Assembly (NCBI RefSeq): GCF_009758125.1
Contig: NZ_WRXO01000012.1
Span: 1-64,000 of the forward strand
Direction of reading: 5' to 3'
From: Chitinophaga oryziterrae
GTDB lineage: Bacteria > Bacteroidota > Bacteroidia > Chitinophagales > Chitinophagaceae
Length of the DNA stretch: 64,000 bases
Part shown: positions 46,040 through 54,868 of the stretch, piece after piece
Position numbering within the stretch: position 1 is the stretch's first letter
Layout of the letters: each line of letters starts with the position of its first letter
The notes under the pieces: generated by a model
Told to the model about the DNA's origin: nothing
The model's input: only the letters and a program-made list of their open reading frames with translations
Database searches by the model: none
Made by a program: the position numbers and the translations under genes

Positions 46040-46214
46040 GTTTACTATCCTATGAAAACCCTAATACTGTAAAGGTAGAGTGTTGTAACAACTATAGTTG
46101 TTAAGCAGTCGTTAATATTTAAAACTTTTTTTATTTGGCTTATTTATGATTAATTTTTTTTCTACATAACTTTTTTGCTTCTTTGCACACGTTTCTTATA
46201 AGAAAATTGTCATT

Positions 46215-46964
46215 ATGTCAGAACATCTTCTATCCGTAATTATTCCGGCATTTAACGAATCGAGATACATTTATAATATCCTGGAACGGGTGACGGCAGT
46301 GCAGTTGATAGAAAATGTGCAGAAGGAACTGGTGGTGGTAGATGATCATTCGACGGACAATACCGGAGAAGAAGTGGCACGTTTTACGGCCAGTTATCCT
46401 CATGTGAAACTGCAATATGTACGTCATGAAGTGAACCAGGGGAAGGGAGCAGCACTGCGGACAGGCATCCAAAAAGCCAGCGGAGAATACCTGATTATCC
46501 AGGATGCCGACCTCGAATATGACCCTGAGGAGTTTAACCGCTTGTTAAAACCGATGATAAAGGGAGTAGCGGACGTTGTATTTGGTAGTCGTTTTATGGG
46601 GGACGGTCCTCACAGGATCCTGTTCTTCTGGCATACTATCGGGAATAAATTCCTGACTGCCCTCTCGAATGCTTTAACCAACCTGAACCTGACAGACATG
46701 GAAACCTGCTATAAGCTGTTCCGTAGTCATATTATTAAACAGGTGGATTTAAAAGAGAACCGGTTTGGATTCGAACCGGAAGTGACAGCTAAAATAAGCC
46801 GTATCCCTAAAATAAGGATTTATGAAGTAGGGATTGCCTATTACGGGCGTACTTATGAAGAAGGCAAGAAAATCAATTATAAAGATGGTTTCCGGGCCAT
46901 ATATTGTATTCTGAAGTATAACCTTTTTGCAAGGCAGAAAACGCCTATCACGATAGAAAAATAA
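46215..46964 (+). CDS. GT2-family glycosyltransferase (dolichyl-phosphate mannose synthase-like)
   Basis: A 249-residue GT-A glycosyltransferase without membrane anchors. It has LSVIIPAFNES at the start, the VVVDDHSTDNT nucleotide-binding block, QGKGAALRTGIQKASGEYLI, the metal-binding DAD in IIQDADLEYDP and the acceptor-side ETCYKLFRS. This pattern is that of DPM1-type enzymes which charge a polyprenyl phosphate with a sugar. A large polytopic protein begins 9 bp downstream, fitting a two-step route in which the lipid-linked sugar is then used by a GT-C enzyme. Confidence 0.9.
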   Translation: MSEHLLSVIIPAFNESRYIYNILERVTAVQLIENVQKELVVVDDHSTDNTGEEVARFTASYPHVKLQYVRHEVNQGKGAALRTGIQKASGEYLIIQDADLEYDPEEFNRLLKPMIKGVADVVFGSRFMGDGPHRILFFWHTIGNKFLTALSNALTNLNLTDMETCYKLFRSHIIKQVDLKENRFGFEPEVTAKISRIPKIRIYEVGIAYYGRTYEEGKKINYKDGFRAIYCILKYNLFARQKTPITIEK

Positions 46965-46973
46965 ACATATACC

Positions 46974-48620
46974 ATGCTGTTCCTGTTCGTTAAGTTCCTG
47001 TATATTATTATACTGTCTTTTTTGTATGGGCATACTATTCAGCGATTGCTGGGACAGCCTTCTTCACTTTCAGGACAAACATCTTTCCCACTTACGGCCC
47101 TTACCGGACTATTCGGGATATCTGTAATCGCAGCTTACCTCTCTTTATTTATACCGCTGGCGGGGTTAGCTCATGGTATTATCCTTGGTATCGGGATCAT
47201 CTGTTTTCTTTTTACCAGGAAAAGCGTTGCTGAACAACTGCGACAAGCTTCCGGTGCTTCTATCGGAATGAAGTTATTCTTTATAATAGCCATATTATAT
47301 GCAGTAACCTTATCTGCACAACAATCTATTACCTATGATGAGGGGCTGTATTATGCCCAGTTCATCAAATGGATGCAATTTTACAAAGTCGTACCCGGAC
47401 TGGCGAATCTGCATGTACGCTTTGGATTTAACTCTCACTGGCATGTGCTGGCAGCTGTCTTTAACTTCTCCTGGTTAACAGGTAATACCAGCAATCATAT
47501 CAACGGAGTGCTGTATTTGCTGGTGGTACTTTATCTACTCCCGGGAAAAGAGGATGTTTCTTTTATCCGTTTTTTAAAACTGGGATTACTCGTTTTGATC
47601 AATATGCCGCAGGTGTGCGTATACAATGTAATTGCACCAGCAGCGGATTTACCTGTCTTTTACCTTGGCTGTTTGCTGGTAGTAGTATGGCTGGAAAACA
47701 ATCCTACAGGAAATGTATTTCTGCTACTCGCTCCGTTGTTCCTTGTAACAGTAAAAGTATCCGCAGTACCCGTACTACTCATTACACTCTTACTGTTCGT
47801 ACAACTACTACGTAATAAATCATATGCCAAAAGCGCCGTATTGGTAGCTGTCAGCCTGTTGATCTTTGCGCCCTGGCTGATACGCAATATCATACTAACC
47901 GGCTACCCATTATTCCCAATGGAACTCCCGGACCTCTTCCATACTGGCTGGAGCGTACCTCTTTCTGTTATACACGCAACCCGTCAGGACATCACTTCAT
48001 TTGCATTTTACCGCACAGCGGATATCGCACGATTGTTAAATGATTCTTTATTCCAGCGTTTCAGTACCTGGTTTATGCATAGTGTACGGGTATACGACAA
48101 ATTGCTTTTACTATTTGCATTAGTCTCTCCGGTTATTGTATTCCTCAAACGTAAACAGCTTCCAACGAACTTCCTCCCCATCTATATCTTCCTGGTCCTT
48201 GGCTGTTGCTTCTGGTTGATACAAGCGCCTGATCCGCGTTTTGCCTACGGATATCTGGCGCCTTTATTTGTGATTACAATCGCATTGTGTCTTCCTTTTT
48301 TACAACAGGCCCGTTATCTCTTACTCTTCTGTTTGTTGGACGTAGTGATGTTCCAGGCAGCAACATTAATATTACACTCCCGACTGCACAAAACATTCGT
48401 AGCACAGAAAATAATTCAGGACGTTCCTGATCATACAGTCATCCTGCCTGCGCCATACAGCACCCAACCAGTAGAAACAGACGAAGCGCCTTTCCATATG
48501 TACATACCTCTGAACACGGAATTATGCTGGGATAATCCCCTGCCCTGCGCAGATCACATGCCCAAAGGCGTGACAATGAGAGGCGGAAGTTTAGGAGATG
48601 GATTTGTACATGAGAAGTAA
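46974..48620 (+). CDS. Polytopic membrane protein, GT-C-like (LIC_10190-type)
   Basis: A 548-residue protein with roughly a dozen transmembrane segments. The first large loop has ITYDEGLYYAQFIKW and then PGLANLHVRFGFNSHWHVL, a block I recall from the LIC_10190 family. Acidic residues in that loop and a C-terminal periplasmic tail suit a GT-C glycosyltransferase using lipid-linked sugars. It follows the GT2 gene by 9 bp and is likely co-transcribed. The substrate is unknown and the family assignment is from memory. Confidence 0.7.
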   Translation: MLFLFVKFLYIIILSFLYGHTIQRLLGQPSSLSGQTSFPLTALTGLFGISVIAAYLSLFIPLAGLAHGIILGIGIICFLFTRKSVAEQLRQASGASIGMKLFFIIAILYAVTLSAQQSITYDEGLYYAQFIKWMQFYKVVPGLANLHVRFGFNSHWHVLAAVFNFSWLTGNTSNHINGVLYLLVVLYLLPGKEDVSFIRFLKLGLLVLINMPQVCVYNVIAPAADLPVFYLGCLLVVVWLENNPTGNVFLLLAPLFLVTVKVSAVPVLLITLLLFVQLLRNKSYAKSAVLVAVSLLIFAPWLIRNIILTGYPLFPMELPDLFHTGWSVPLSVIHATRQDITSFAFYRTADIARLLNDSLFQRFSTWFMHSVRVYDKLLLLFALVSPVIVFLKRKQLPTNFLPIYIFLVLGCCFWLIQAPDPRFAYGYLAPLFVITIALCLPFLQQARYLLLFCLLDVVMFQAATLILHSRLHKTFVAQKIIQDVPDHTVILPAPYSTQPVETDEAPFHMYIPLNTELCWDNPLPCADHMPKGVTMRGGSLGDGFVHEK

Positions 48621-48654
48621 TTATATCAAACCTGATTCAGCCAGAAAAATCTAT

Positions 48655-49320
48655 TTAGGCCGTTTGCTGATAGTTATCCCGATGCCATTCCAAATAATCC
48701 TTTTCCTGACGAGGGATGAAAAATCCCTTGATACAATTAAGATTGCGGATACAAATTTGGATATGATTTTTTTCGAGTATCCCTGCACCAAGAAATACAG
48801 GCCCACCTTCAGTAAACACTCCTCTTACAGAATCAAAGAGCTTTATATCAGTAGATCCTCTTTTCTGTATATCATTTTGGATATCGGAATATATTTCAGA
48901 ATGCATATATTCAATAACTGAGCAGTCTAATTCTCTCAATACTTTATCTTTATAGACATCCTTTGGAGCATCTACATTTTTAGGAAGGGTTTTGTTAGAT
49001 TTACTATAATCAGCTTCCATCAAATTATAATATGGTGGCAACATTTTGATATACTTGGAATCAAGCATATCAAAACATAATCCTAAATTAATTGTAGCTC
49101 CAACAACAGCTGGATCATTAATTTTTCCACGGTTTCTTTTGGCTTCTGCCCAGTCTAGCGCTCTTTCATAATTATTTTCCCAGAAGTACATACCATGTCC
49201 TAACCAATCAAATGGTTCCTGGCTAATCTTAATTGCATCTGGATTGTTAACTAATGCATCTCTTGTGGCCTTATCACAGCCGTGGAAACCTATAATTAGG
49301 TTAGGTCGAACATCATACAT
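48655..49320 (-). CDS. Putative ADP-ribosyltransferase-fold toxin
   Basis: A 221-residue protein opening MYDVRPNLIIGFHGCDKATR. The GFHGC, WLGHGMYFWENN and YERALDWAE elements follow the H-Y pattern of ADP-ribosyltransferase-like (DUF3990-type) domains, and GVFTEGG, then IQICIRNLNCIKGFFIP may supply the third motif. No signal peptide. A 58-residue gene ends 12 bp upstream in the same direction, a usual antitoxin-toxin layout. The converging end lies ~35 bp from the membrane-protein gene. ADP-ribosylation itself is inferred; a RES- or other ART-related NAD-consuming role is possible. Confidence 0.6.
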   Translation of the reverse strand: MYDVRPNLIIGFHGCDKATRDALVNNPDAIKISQEPFDWLGHGMYFWENNYERALDWAEAKRNRGKINDPAVVGATINLGLCFDMLDSKYIKMLPPYYNLMEADYSKSNKTLPKNVDAPKDVYKDKVLRELDCSVIEYMHSEIYSDIQNDIQKRGSTDIKLFDSVRGVFTEGGPVFLGAGILEKNHIQICIRNLNCIKGFFIPRQEKDYLEWHRDNYQQTA

Positions 49321-49332
49321 GGAAAACTCATA

Positions 49333-49509
49333 TTACTTCCTAGCTGACTCAACAGCTTTAGCAAGATTTTGGTAAGGTGCAGTAAATTCACCATGCTTGT
49401 CGAGAAGACCAGCTCTTTGCAAAGATAGTAAAGCCTGTTCCTTTGTCCTATCCTGCATTAACTTGGATTGGGCCAACTCTATCAGACGTTGTATATCCTT
49501 ATCGCTCAT
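49333..49509 (-). CDS. 58-residue antitoxin candidate of the ART-like toxin
   Basis: A short open frame, MSDKDIQRLIELAQSKLMQD at the N-terminus and a C-terminal GLLDKHGEFTAPYQNLAKAV segment, with Ala/Lys/Glu-rich helical character expected of a real small protein. It lies directly upstream of the ART-like gene (12-bp gap, same strand). Size, position and partner suggest an antitoxin that neutralises the toxin by covering its site. No DNA-binding motif is seen. Confidence 0.6.
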   Translation of the reverse strand: MSDKDIQRLIELAQSKLMQDRTKEQALLSLQRAGLLDKHGEFTAPYQNLAKAVESARK

Positions 49510-49715
49510 GGTGACTTATTATTTGCTAACAAAAATAAGTATTTTTTGTTAGCAAAATCACTATTAAAGTAATAAATTCCCAAATTATCTAATTGATAAT
49601 CAAGATATTATATTTACAACACCACTCCATCCATTATATAATCATTAAAAGAATACAGCATAAGTGTTCCATTGAAAGGCCACACGAAATCTACTTATGC
49701 CGTAGAGAATCAGGG

Positions 49716-49818
49716 CCACTAAAATCCAATCTAAACCAGCTCTGGCTCTAACATTCTATCATCACTCCTTCATCGCTCCTATATCACTCCTATATCATTC
49801 TACCGGCATTCCTATATC
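49716..49818. repeat. 103-bp direct repeat R1 with six 11-bp units
   Basis: Identical to 50228-50330 except for three bases (offset 512). 49753-49818 divides into six 11-bp units: ATTCTATCATC, ACTCCTTCATC, GCTCCTATATC, ACTCCTATATC, ATTCTACCGGC, ATTCCTATATC. The last seven bases form the 3' end of a truncated ATPase frame. The rest of 49510-49715 shows no gene. Confidence 0.9.
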
Positions 49819-50084
49819 TCATAAATAAAAAGCAATGTTTTATCCCTTTTGGATTGTGACTGGTTTTTAATAAAAAACAATGTCTGCACCAGTTCCTCTA
49901 TAGTGCTAAATTCTTCAAAAGGGCGTCTATCATTAGGAAGTTCCAGATTGAGGTAGATATACTGTGCAAACTGTGTTACTACAGTTGTTTTCCCAACCTG
50001 TCTTGCACCTCTGATAACCAGCGGTTTACGAGGCGATTTATTAGACCATTTTTCTAGTTCTGTGAGTATAGCCCTTTTAAACAT
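49812..50084 (-). pseudogene. Truncated AAA_14/DUF4143-type ATPase, N-terminus only
   Basis: Ninety residues beginning MFKRAILTELEKWSNKSPRK, with the Walker A motif GARQVGKTT (~27-35) typical of Bacteroidota AAA_14/DUF4143 ATPases (usually ~380-400 residues). The frame stops right at the Walker B position: TLLFIYEI replaces the expected LLFIDEI, and the stop lies in the 103-bp repeat. Nearly 80 percent of the protein is missing. It is directly preceded by three 33-bp iterons. Confidence 0.8.
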
Positions 50085-50172
50085 GTAACAGAATTAGGGC
50101 AAATTATTCGATAATCTGTAACAGAATTAGGGCAATTTATCTCATTATTTGTAACAGAATTAGGGCAAATTA
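50085..50172. repeat. Three 33-bp iterons upstream of the ATPase relic
   Basis: GTAACAGAATTAGGGCAA starts at 50085, 50118 and 50151, exactly 33 bp apart; the 15-bp spacers differ. The first unit begins immediately before the ATG of the ATPase relic (minus strand). The array is too short and its spacers too variable for CRISPR; it is probably a promoter/operator array. Confidence 0.85.
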
Positions 50173-50227
50173 AATCCCATGACAATTTATCCTATAATAC
50201 TAAATCCTTTCATTTAAGCCCAAAACA

Positions 50228-50394
50228 CCACTATAATCTAATCTAAACAAGCTCTGGCTCTAACATTCTATCATCACTCCTTCATCGCTCCTATATCACT
50301 CCTATATCATTCTACCGGCATTCCTATATCCAAACGATATAGGAATGCTGAAAGAATGCTGAAGGAATGGACTTTCCATGATGAAGGGATATAG
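50228..50394. repeat. 103-bp direct repeat R2 extended into an 11-bp-unit hairpin
   Basis: R2 (50228-50330) has the same six 11-bp units as R1 (50265-50330), then CAAAC and five units on the opposite strand at 50336-50390: GATATAGGAAT, GCTGAAAGAAT, GCTGAAGGAAT, GGACTTTCCAT, GATGAAGGGAT. The inner units pair perfectly (11 bp plus GC, loop CAAAC), and outer units 2 and 5 also pair well. The 50395-50707 gap holds no gene I can support. Confidence 0.85.
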
Positions 50395-50707
50395 GATTTC
50401 ACGAGAACTCAAGCCCTGTCGATGGTTTGTCAGGAAGCAATTCAGAGGCTTTTATAAGCATGGAATATATTAAGCGAGATAAATTGATGATTATCAATAT
50501 CATGGAAAGATATCTCAGAGAATATCAGAACTGATATCATATTGCATTCACTATGTGCAAATAATTCCTAATTTTACAGGCCCCGCGAGAACCGGAGATA
50601 ATCTGACACCTTGTCACCGGAGCTTTCTAAGCATAATTTTTGGATAAGTGTGGGCTACCGTACAACTGAGAACAACTATTTTAACAATCATTCGTAATAA
50701 ATTAGAC

Positions 50708-53700
50708 ATGTTAGGTTTTTTAACAAAACTTTTTGGCGGGCATAAATCGGAGAAGGATATTAAAACGATCCTGCCCGTTGTAAAGCAGATCAATGACGCG
50801 TTTGAAAAACTGCAATCCCTGCCTGTAGACCAACTGCGTAACAAAACACAAGAGTTCCGTCAACGTATAAGTGCTCATCTGGCCAAGATAGACAGTACTA
50901 TTGCAGAAAGGCAGCTCGCTGCTGAAAATGCAGAGGATGTCACTGAAAAAGATGTCGTTTACCAGGAAATTGATAAACTGAAGAAAGACCGCGACAAACA
51001 ACTGGAAGAAGTACTGGAAGAACTGTTACCTGAGGCTTTTGCCGTGGTAAAAGAGACCGCCCGCCGCTTCACCCAGAACACTACTATCACAGCTACCGCT
51101 ACAGAACTGGACCGTCAACTGGCAGTTAAAAAGGATTATGTCACTATTCAGGGTGACAATGTGACGTGGAAAAATACCTGGCCGGCAGCTGGCAGTCCTG
51201 TTACCTGGAACATGATCCATTACGATGTACAGTTAATAGGCGGTATCGTACTCCACCAGGGTAAGATTTCCGAAATGGCTACAGGTGAAGGTAAAACACT
51301 GGTATCTACTCTCCCCGCTTACCTCAATGCACTGGCAGGACAAGGCGTTCACATCGTTACCGTGAATGATTACCTGGCCCGTCGTGACTCTGAGTGGAAC
51401 GGCCCCATTTTCGAATTCCTCGACGTAACAGTTGATTGTATAGATAAACATCAGCCTAACACACCGGAACGCCGCAATGCTTACCTCGCCGGTATCACTT
51501 ATGGAACCAATAACGAATTTGGTTTCGATTACCTGCGCGATAACATGGTACATACACCGGATGAAATGGTACAGCGCAAACATCACTACGCGATGGTGGA
51601 TGAGGTGGATAGTGTACTGATCGATGATGCACGTACGCCGTTAATCATCTCCGGTCCTATCCCCCGCGGAGAAGAACAGGAGTACCATGCGTTGAAACCA
51701 CGTGTACAACGCCTGATGGAGGCCCAGAAAAAAGCAACTCAACAATATTTGCTGGAAGCAAAGAAACTGATAGCAGAAGGTAAAGATGATCCGAAAACCG
51801 GTGGTCTTGCCCTGATGCGTGCATGGCGCGGTTTACCTAAAAACAGTGCGCTGATCAAGTATCTGAGCGAACCAGGTATCAAAGTATTACTGCAGAGAGC
51901 TGAAAACTACTACCTGGCAGATCAGCAACGTGAAATGCCTAAAGTAGATGAAGAGCTCTACTTCAGCATCGATGAAAAGAATAACAGTGTAGATCTTACC
52001 GAAAAAGGGCTTCACCTGATTACCCAGTCCGGCGAAGATCCAAACTTCTTTATCATGCCGGATGTTGGTTCCGAGATCGCTGAGATCGAGAAACTAAGCC
52101 TCACTGCAGATGAGAAACTGCACCGCAAAGATACCCTGCTGCAGGACTTTGCCCTGAAATCCGACCGTATCCACTCCGTACAGCAGTTGCTAAAAGCATA
52201 TACCCTGTTCGATATTGACGTGGAATATGTGGTAATGGACGGTAAAGTGAAAATAGTAGATGAACAAACCGGTCGTATCCTGGATGGCCGCCGTTATTCC
52301 GACGGTTTACACCAGGCGATAGAAGCAAAGGAAAACGTGAAAGTAGAGGCTGCGACCCAGACCTTCGCTACCGTTACCCTCCAGAACTACTTCCGTATGT
52401 ACCATAAACTGGCCGGTATGACCGGTACAGCTACTACCGAAGCTGGTGAGTTCTGGGAAATATACAAGCTGGACGTGGTAACCATCCCTACCAACCTGCC
52501 TATTACCCGTAAGGACTCTGAAGACCTGGTATACAAGACAAAACGAGATAAATATAAAGCCGTTATCGAAGAAGTGAAACAGTTACAGGCAGCCGGAAGG
52601 CCAGTCCTGGTAGGTACTACCTCTGTGGAAGTATCCGAACTGTTAAGCAAGATGCTCACCTTCGAGAAGGTCCCTCACAATGTACTGAACGCAAAACAAC
52701 ATGCCCGTGAAGCACAGATCGTTGCTGAAGCAGGTTTGGCTGGTGCTATCACCATCGCTACCAACATGGCGGGTCGTGGTACGGATATCAAGCTGGGCCC
52801 TGGCGTGAAAGATGCAGGTGGTTTAGCGATCATCGGTACGGAACGTCATGAAAGCCGTCGTGTAGACAGACAGTTACGTGGTCGTGCCGGTCGTCAGGGA
52901 GATCCGGGAACTTCACAGTTCTTTGTATCTCTGGAAGATGATCTGATGCGTATGTTCGGTTCCGACCGTATAGCTGGTCTGATGGACCGTATGGGTTATA
53001 AGGAAGGAGAAGTGATTCAGCACAGCATGATCACCCGTTCCATTGAAAGAGCGCAGAAGAAAGTAGAAGAGAACAACTTCGGTATACGTAAGCGTCTGCT
53101 GGAGTATGATGACGTGATGAACAAGCAGCGTACGGTTATCTATGCTAAACGTAACCACGCCTTGTTTGGCGAACGTCTTGCCATAGATATCGACAATGCT
53201 TTCTATGATGTGGCTTTAAGTATTATTACCGGTCACAGGGAAACAGGAGATATTGAAGCGTTTCAATTAGATGTGATCATGAACTTTGCAATAGATACTG
53301 ATATTACCCGCGATGAGCTGGTGAAGGCAGATATCAACAACCTGGCATCCCGCCTCTATCATCAGGCGAAAGATAACTACGATCGTAAAGCAAAGGAACT
53401 GGCGGAAAATACGCTGCCTGTTATCCAGCAGATACATAAAGACCAGGGGCATCAGATAGAGAATATCTCTATCCCGTTCACAGATGGCAAGAAAGGAATG
53501 AATGTGCTTGCTAACCTGCAGAAAGTAGTAGATAGCAAAGGTTTTGAGACCGTTAGTGCCCTTGAACGCAGTATCACCCTTACACTGATAGATGAGTCCT
53601 GGAAAGAGCATCTGCGTGCGATGGATGACCTGAAACAATCTGTACAGGGGGCAGTATACGAACAGAAAGATCCTTTATTGATCTATAAATTCGAAGCATT

Positions 53701-54040
53701 CAACCTCTTCAAACAAATGGATGGTGATACCAGCCGTGAAATCGTTTCTTTCCTTAGCAAATGCGCTATCCCTGTCCAGGATGATAGCCGTCAGCAGCAA
53801 CAGGTTCCGGTACAGATCCGCGAAGCCCGTGAGGAAAAGACTGATATGAGCCGGATGCGTGCATCTCATCAGGAGTTTGAAGGTGCGATACCAGCTACAG
53901 ATGTACAGGAGTATGCTACCAACGCCGAACCTGTAAAACAGGACCCGATAAGAAATACTGGTCCTAAGGTTGGCCGTAACGATCCTTGTCCTTGTGGAAG
54001 TGGTAAGAAATACAAACAATGTCACGGTAAGGATTTCTAA
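50708..54040 (+). CDS. secA: SecA preprotein translocase ATPase
   Basis: A 1110-residue SecA from MLGFLTKLFGGHKSEKD; the 20 residues upstream in the frame are non-coding in character. Motifs: Walker A MATGEGKTLVSTLPAYL, GTNNEFGFDYLRDNM, Walker B and DEVDSVLIDDARTPLIISGP, TNMAGRGTDIKLGPGV, RQLRGRAGRQGDPG, then the helical scaffold domain (RKRLLEYDDVMNKQR), and the C-terminal zinc finger CPCGSGKKYKQCH. It drives protein export through SecYEG. It is longer than the E. coli protein (~900), as is normal for Bacteroidota, mainly through an insertion around residues ~230-330. Essential; closed by a strong terminator. Confidence 0.98.
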   Translation: MLGFLTKLFGGHKSEKDIKTILPVVKQINDAFEKLQSLPVDQLRNKTQEFRQRISAHLAKIDSTIAERQLAAENAEDVTEKDVVYQEIDKLKKDRDKQLEEVLEELLPEAFAVVKETARRFTQNTTITATATELDRQLAVKKDYVTIQGDNVTWKNTWPAAGSPVTWNMIHYDVQLIGGIVLHQGKISEMATGEGKTLVSTLPAYLNALAGQGVHIVTVNDYLARRDSEWNGPIFEFLDVTVDCIDKHQPNTPERRNAYLAGITYGTNNEFGFDYLRDNMVHTPDEMVQRKHHYAMVDEVDSVLIDDARTPLIISGPIPRGEEQEYHALKPRVQRLMEAQKKATQQYLLEAKKLIAEGKDDPKTGGLALMRAWRGLPKNSALIKYLSEPGIKVLLQRAENYYLADQQREMPKVDEELYFSIDEKNNSVDLTEKGLHLITQSGEDPNFFIMPDVGSEIAEIEKLSLTADEKLHRKDTLLQDFALKSDRIHSVQQLLKAYTLFDIDVEYVVMDGKVKIVDEQTGRILDGRRYSDGLHQAIEAKENVKVEAATQTFATVTLQNYFRMYHKLAGMTGTATTEAGEFWEIYKLDVVTIPTNLPITRKDSEDLVYKTKRDKYKAVIEEVKQLQAAGRPVLVGTTSVEVSELLSKMLTFEKVPHNVLNAKQHAREAQIVAEAGLAGAITIATNMAGRGTDIKLGPGVKDAGGLAIIGTERHESRRVDRQLRGRAGRQGDPGTSQFFVSLEDDLMRMFGSDRIAGLMDRMGYKEGEVIQHSMITRSIERAQKKVEENNFGIRKRLLEYDDVMNKQRTVIYAKRNHALFGERLAIDIDNAFYDVALSIITGHRETGDIEAFQLDVIMNFAIDTDITRDELVKADINNLASRLYHQAKDNYDRKAKELAENTLPVIQQIHKDQGHQIENISIPFTDGKKGMNVLANLQKVVDSKGFETVSALERSITLTLIDESWKEHLRAMDDLKQSVQGAVYEQKDPLLIYKFEAFNLFKQMDGDTSREIVSFLSKCAIPVQDDSRQQQQVPVQIREAREEKTDMSRMRASHQEFEGAIPATDVQEYATNAEPVKQDPIRNTGPKVGRNDPCPCGSGKKYKQCHGKDF

Positions 54041-54062
54041 TTCCTTGCGGGTGTATATACCG

Positions 54063-54100
54063 AAAAGGGAACAATACAGTCAAATGTATTGTTCCCTTTT
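54063..54100. terminator. secA terminator (GGGAACAATACA family)
   Basis: A perfect 15-bp stem AAAAGGGAACAATAC / GTATTGTTCCCTTTT followed by a T-run, 22 bp after the secA stop. Its core is shared with the hairpin at 8580-8619. Confidence 0.9.
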
Positions 54101-54210
54101 TTTCTGAGAGTCCATTCTAAAATAACTGTAAACCAGTTGCTCCGGTTTTAGCTCCGCTAGCCCCATCTTTATCACTTTTTGCATTACTTTCGTACCTGAA
54201 ATCGTCACTA

Positions 54211-54864
54211 ATGCTGCTTAACAGATATATAGACCATACAGTACTGAAACCGACTACTACCCTCGATAACATCCGTCAACTGTGCATGGAAGCCGTGGAA
54301 TATGATTTTGCAGCAGTTTGCATTCCTCCCCCTTTTGTGAAACTGGCCAAAACATTTGTAGGTAATACCAATACAAAAGTGGCCACCGTTACAGGATTCC
54401 CTTTCGGATATTCTGCCATAGAAGCTAAAGTAGCCGAAACCGTACTCGCTATTATTGATGAAGCAGATGAACTGGACATGGTCGCTAACCTGTTAGCTAT
54501 ACGTAATGGCGACTGGGAATACCTGGAAAAAGAGATCGCTACCATCATGCCTATCATCAGGAATAAAGGGAAAGTGATCAAAGTGATTATCGAAAGTGGC
54601 ATATTATTGGAAGAGGAGATTATAAGATGCTGCCAGTTATATGCTAAATACCAGGTAGACTTTGTAAAAACGTCCACCGGATATGCAGAGAAAGGCGCCA
54701 GCGTTGCAGCCGTAAAACTGATGCGGGCAAACTTACCGGCAAATATTCAGATAAAAGCATCAGGGGGGATTCGTACCTTTGAGTTTGCCAAAGAACTGAT
54801 AGATGCCGGGGCGACAAGATTAGGATGCAGTGGAAGTGTGGAAATCATGAAGGCATCTGTTTAA
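54211..54864 (+). CDS. deoC: Deoxyribose-phosphate aldolase
   Basis: A 217-residue class I aldolase. Blocks: YIDHTVLKPTTT at the N-terminus, VATVTGFPFGYSAIEAK, the Schiff-base lysine in DFVKTSTGYAEKGAS, and IKASGGIRTFEFAKELIDAG. It cleaves 2-deoxyribose 5-phosphate to glyceraldehyde 3-phosphate and acetaldehyde, the last step of deoxynucleoside breakdown. It is the first of three closely spaced genes (4-bp gap to the next, which abuts the third). Confidence 0.96.
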   Translation: MLLNRYIDHTVLKPTTTLDNIRQLCMEAVEYDFAAVCIPPPFVKLAKTFVGNTNTKVATVTGFPFGYSAIEAKVAETVLAIIDEADELDMVANLLAIRNGDWEYLEKEIATIMPIIRNKGKVIKVIIESGILLEEEIIRCCQLYAKYQVDFVKTSTGYAEKGASVAAVKLMRANLPANIQIKASGGIRTFEFAKELIDAGATRLGCSGSVEIMKASV

Positions 54865-54868
54865 CCTT

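Noticed and set aside
48598..48921. 107-residue open frame on the plus strand
   Set aside because: Antisense to the ART-like gene, whose motifs are clear; this frame is its shadow.
50085..50172. Three phased repeats as a CRISPR array
   Set aside because: Only three units of 18 bp with 15-bp spacers, no cas gene nearby, and the first unit touches a start codon.
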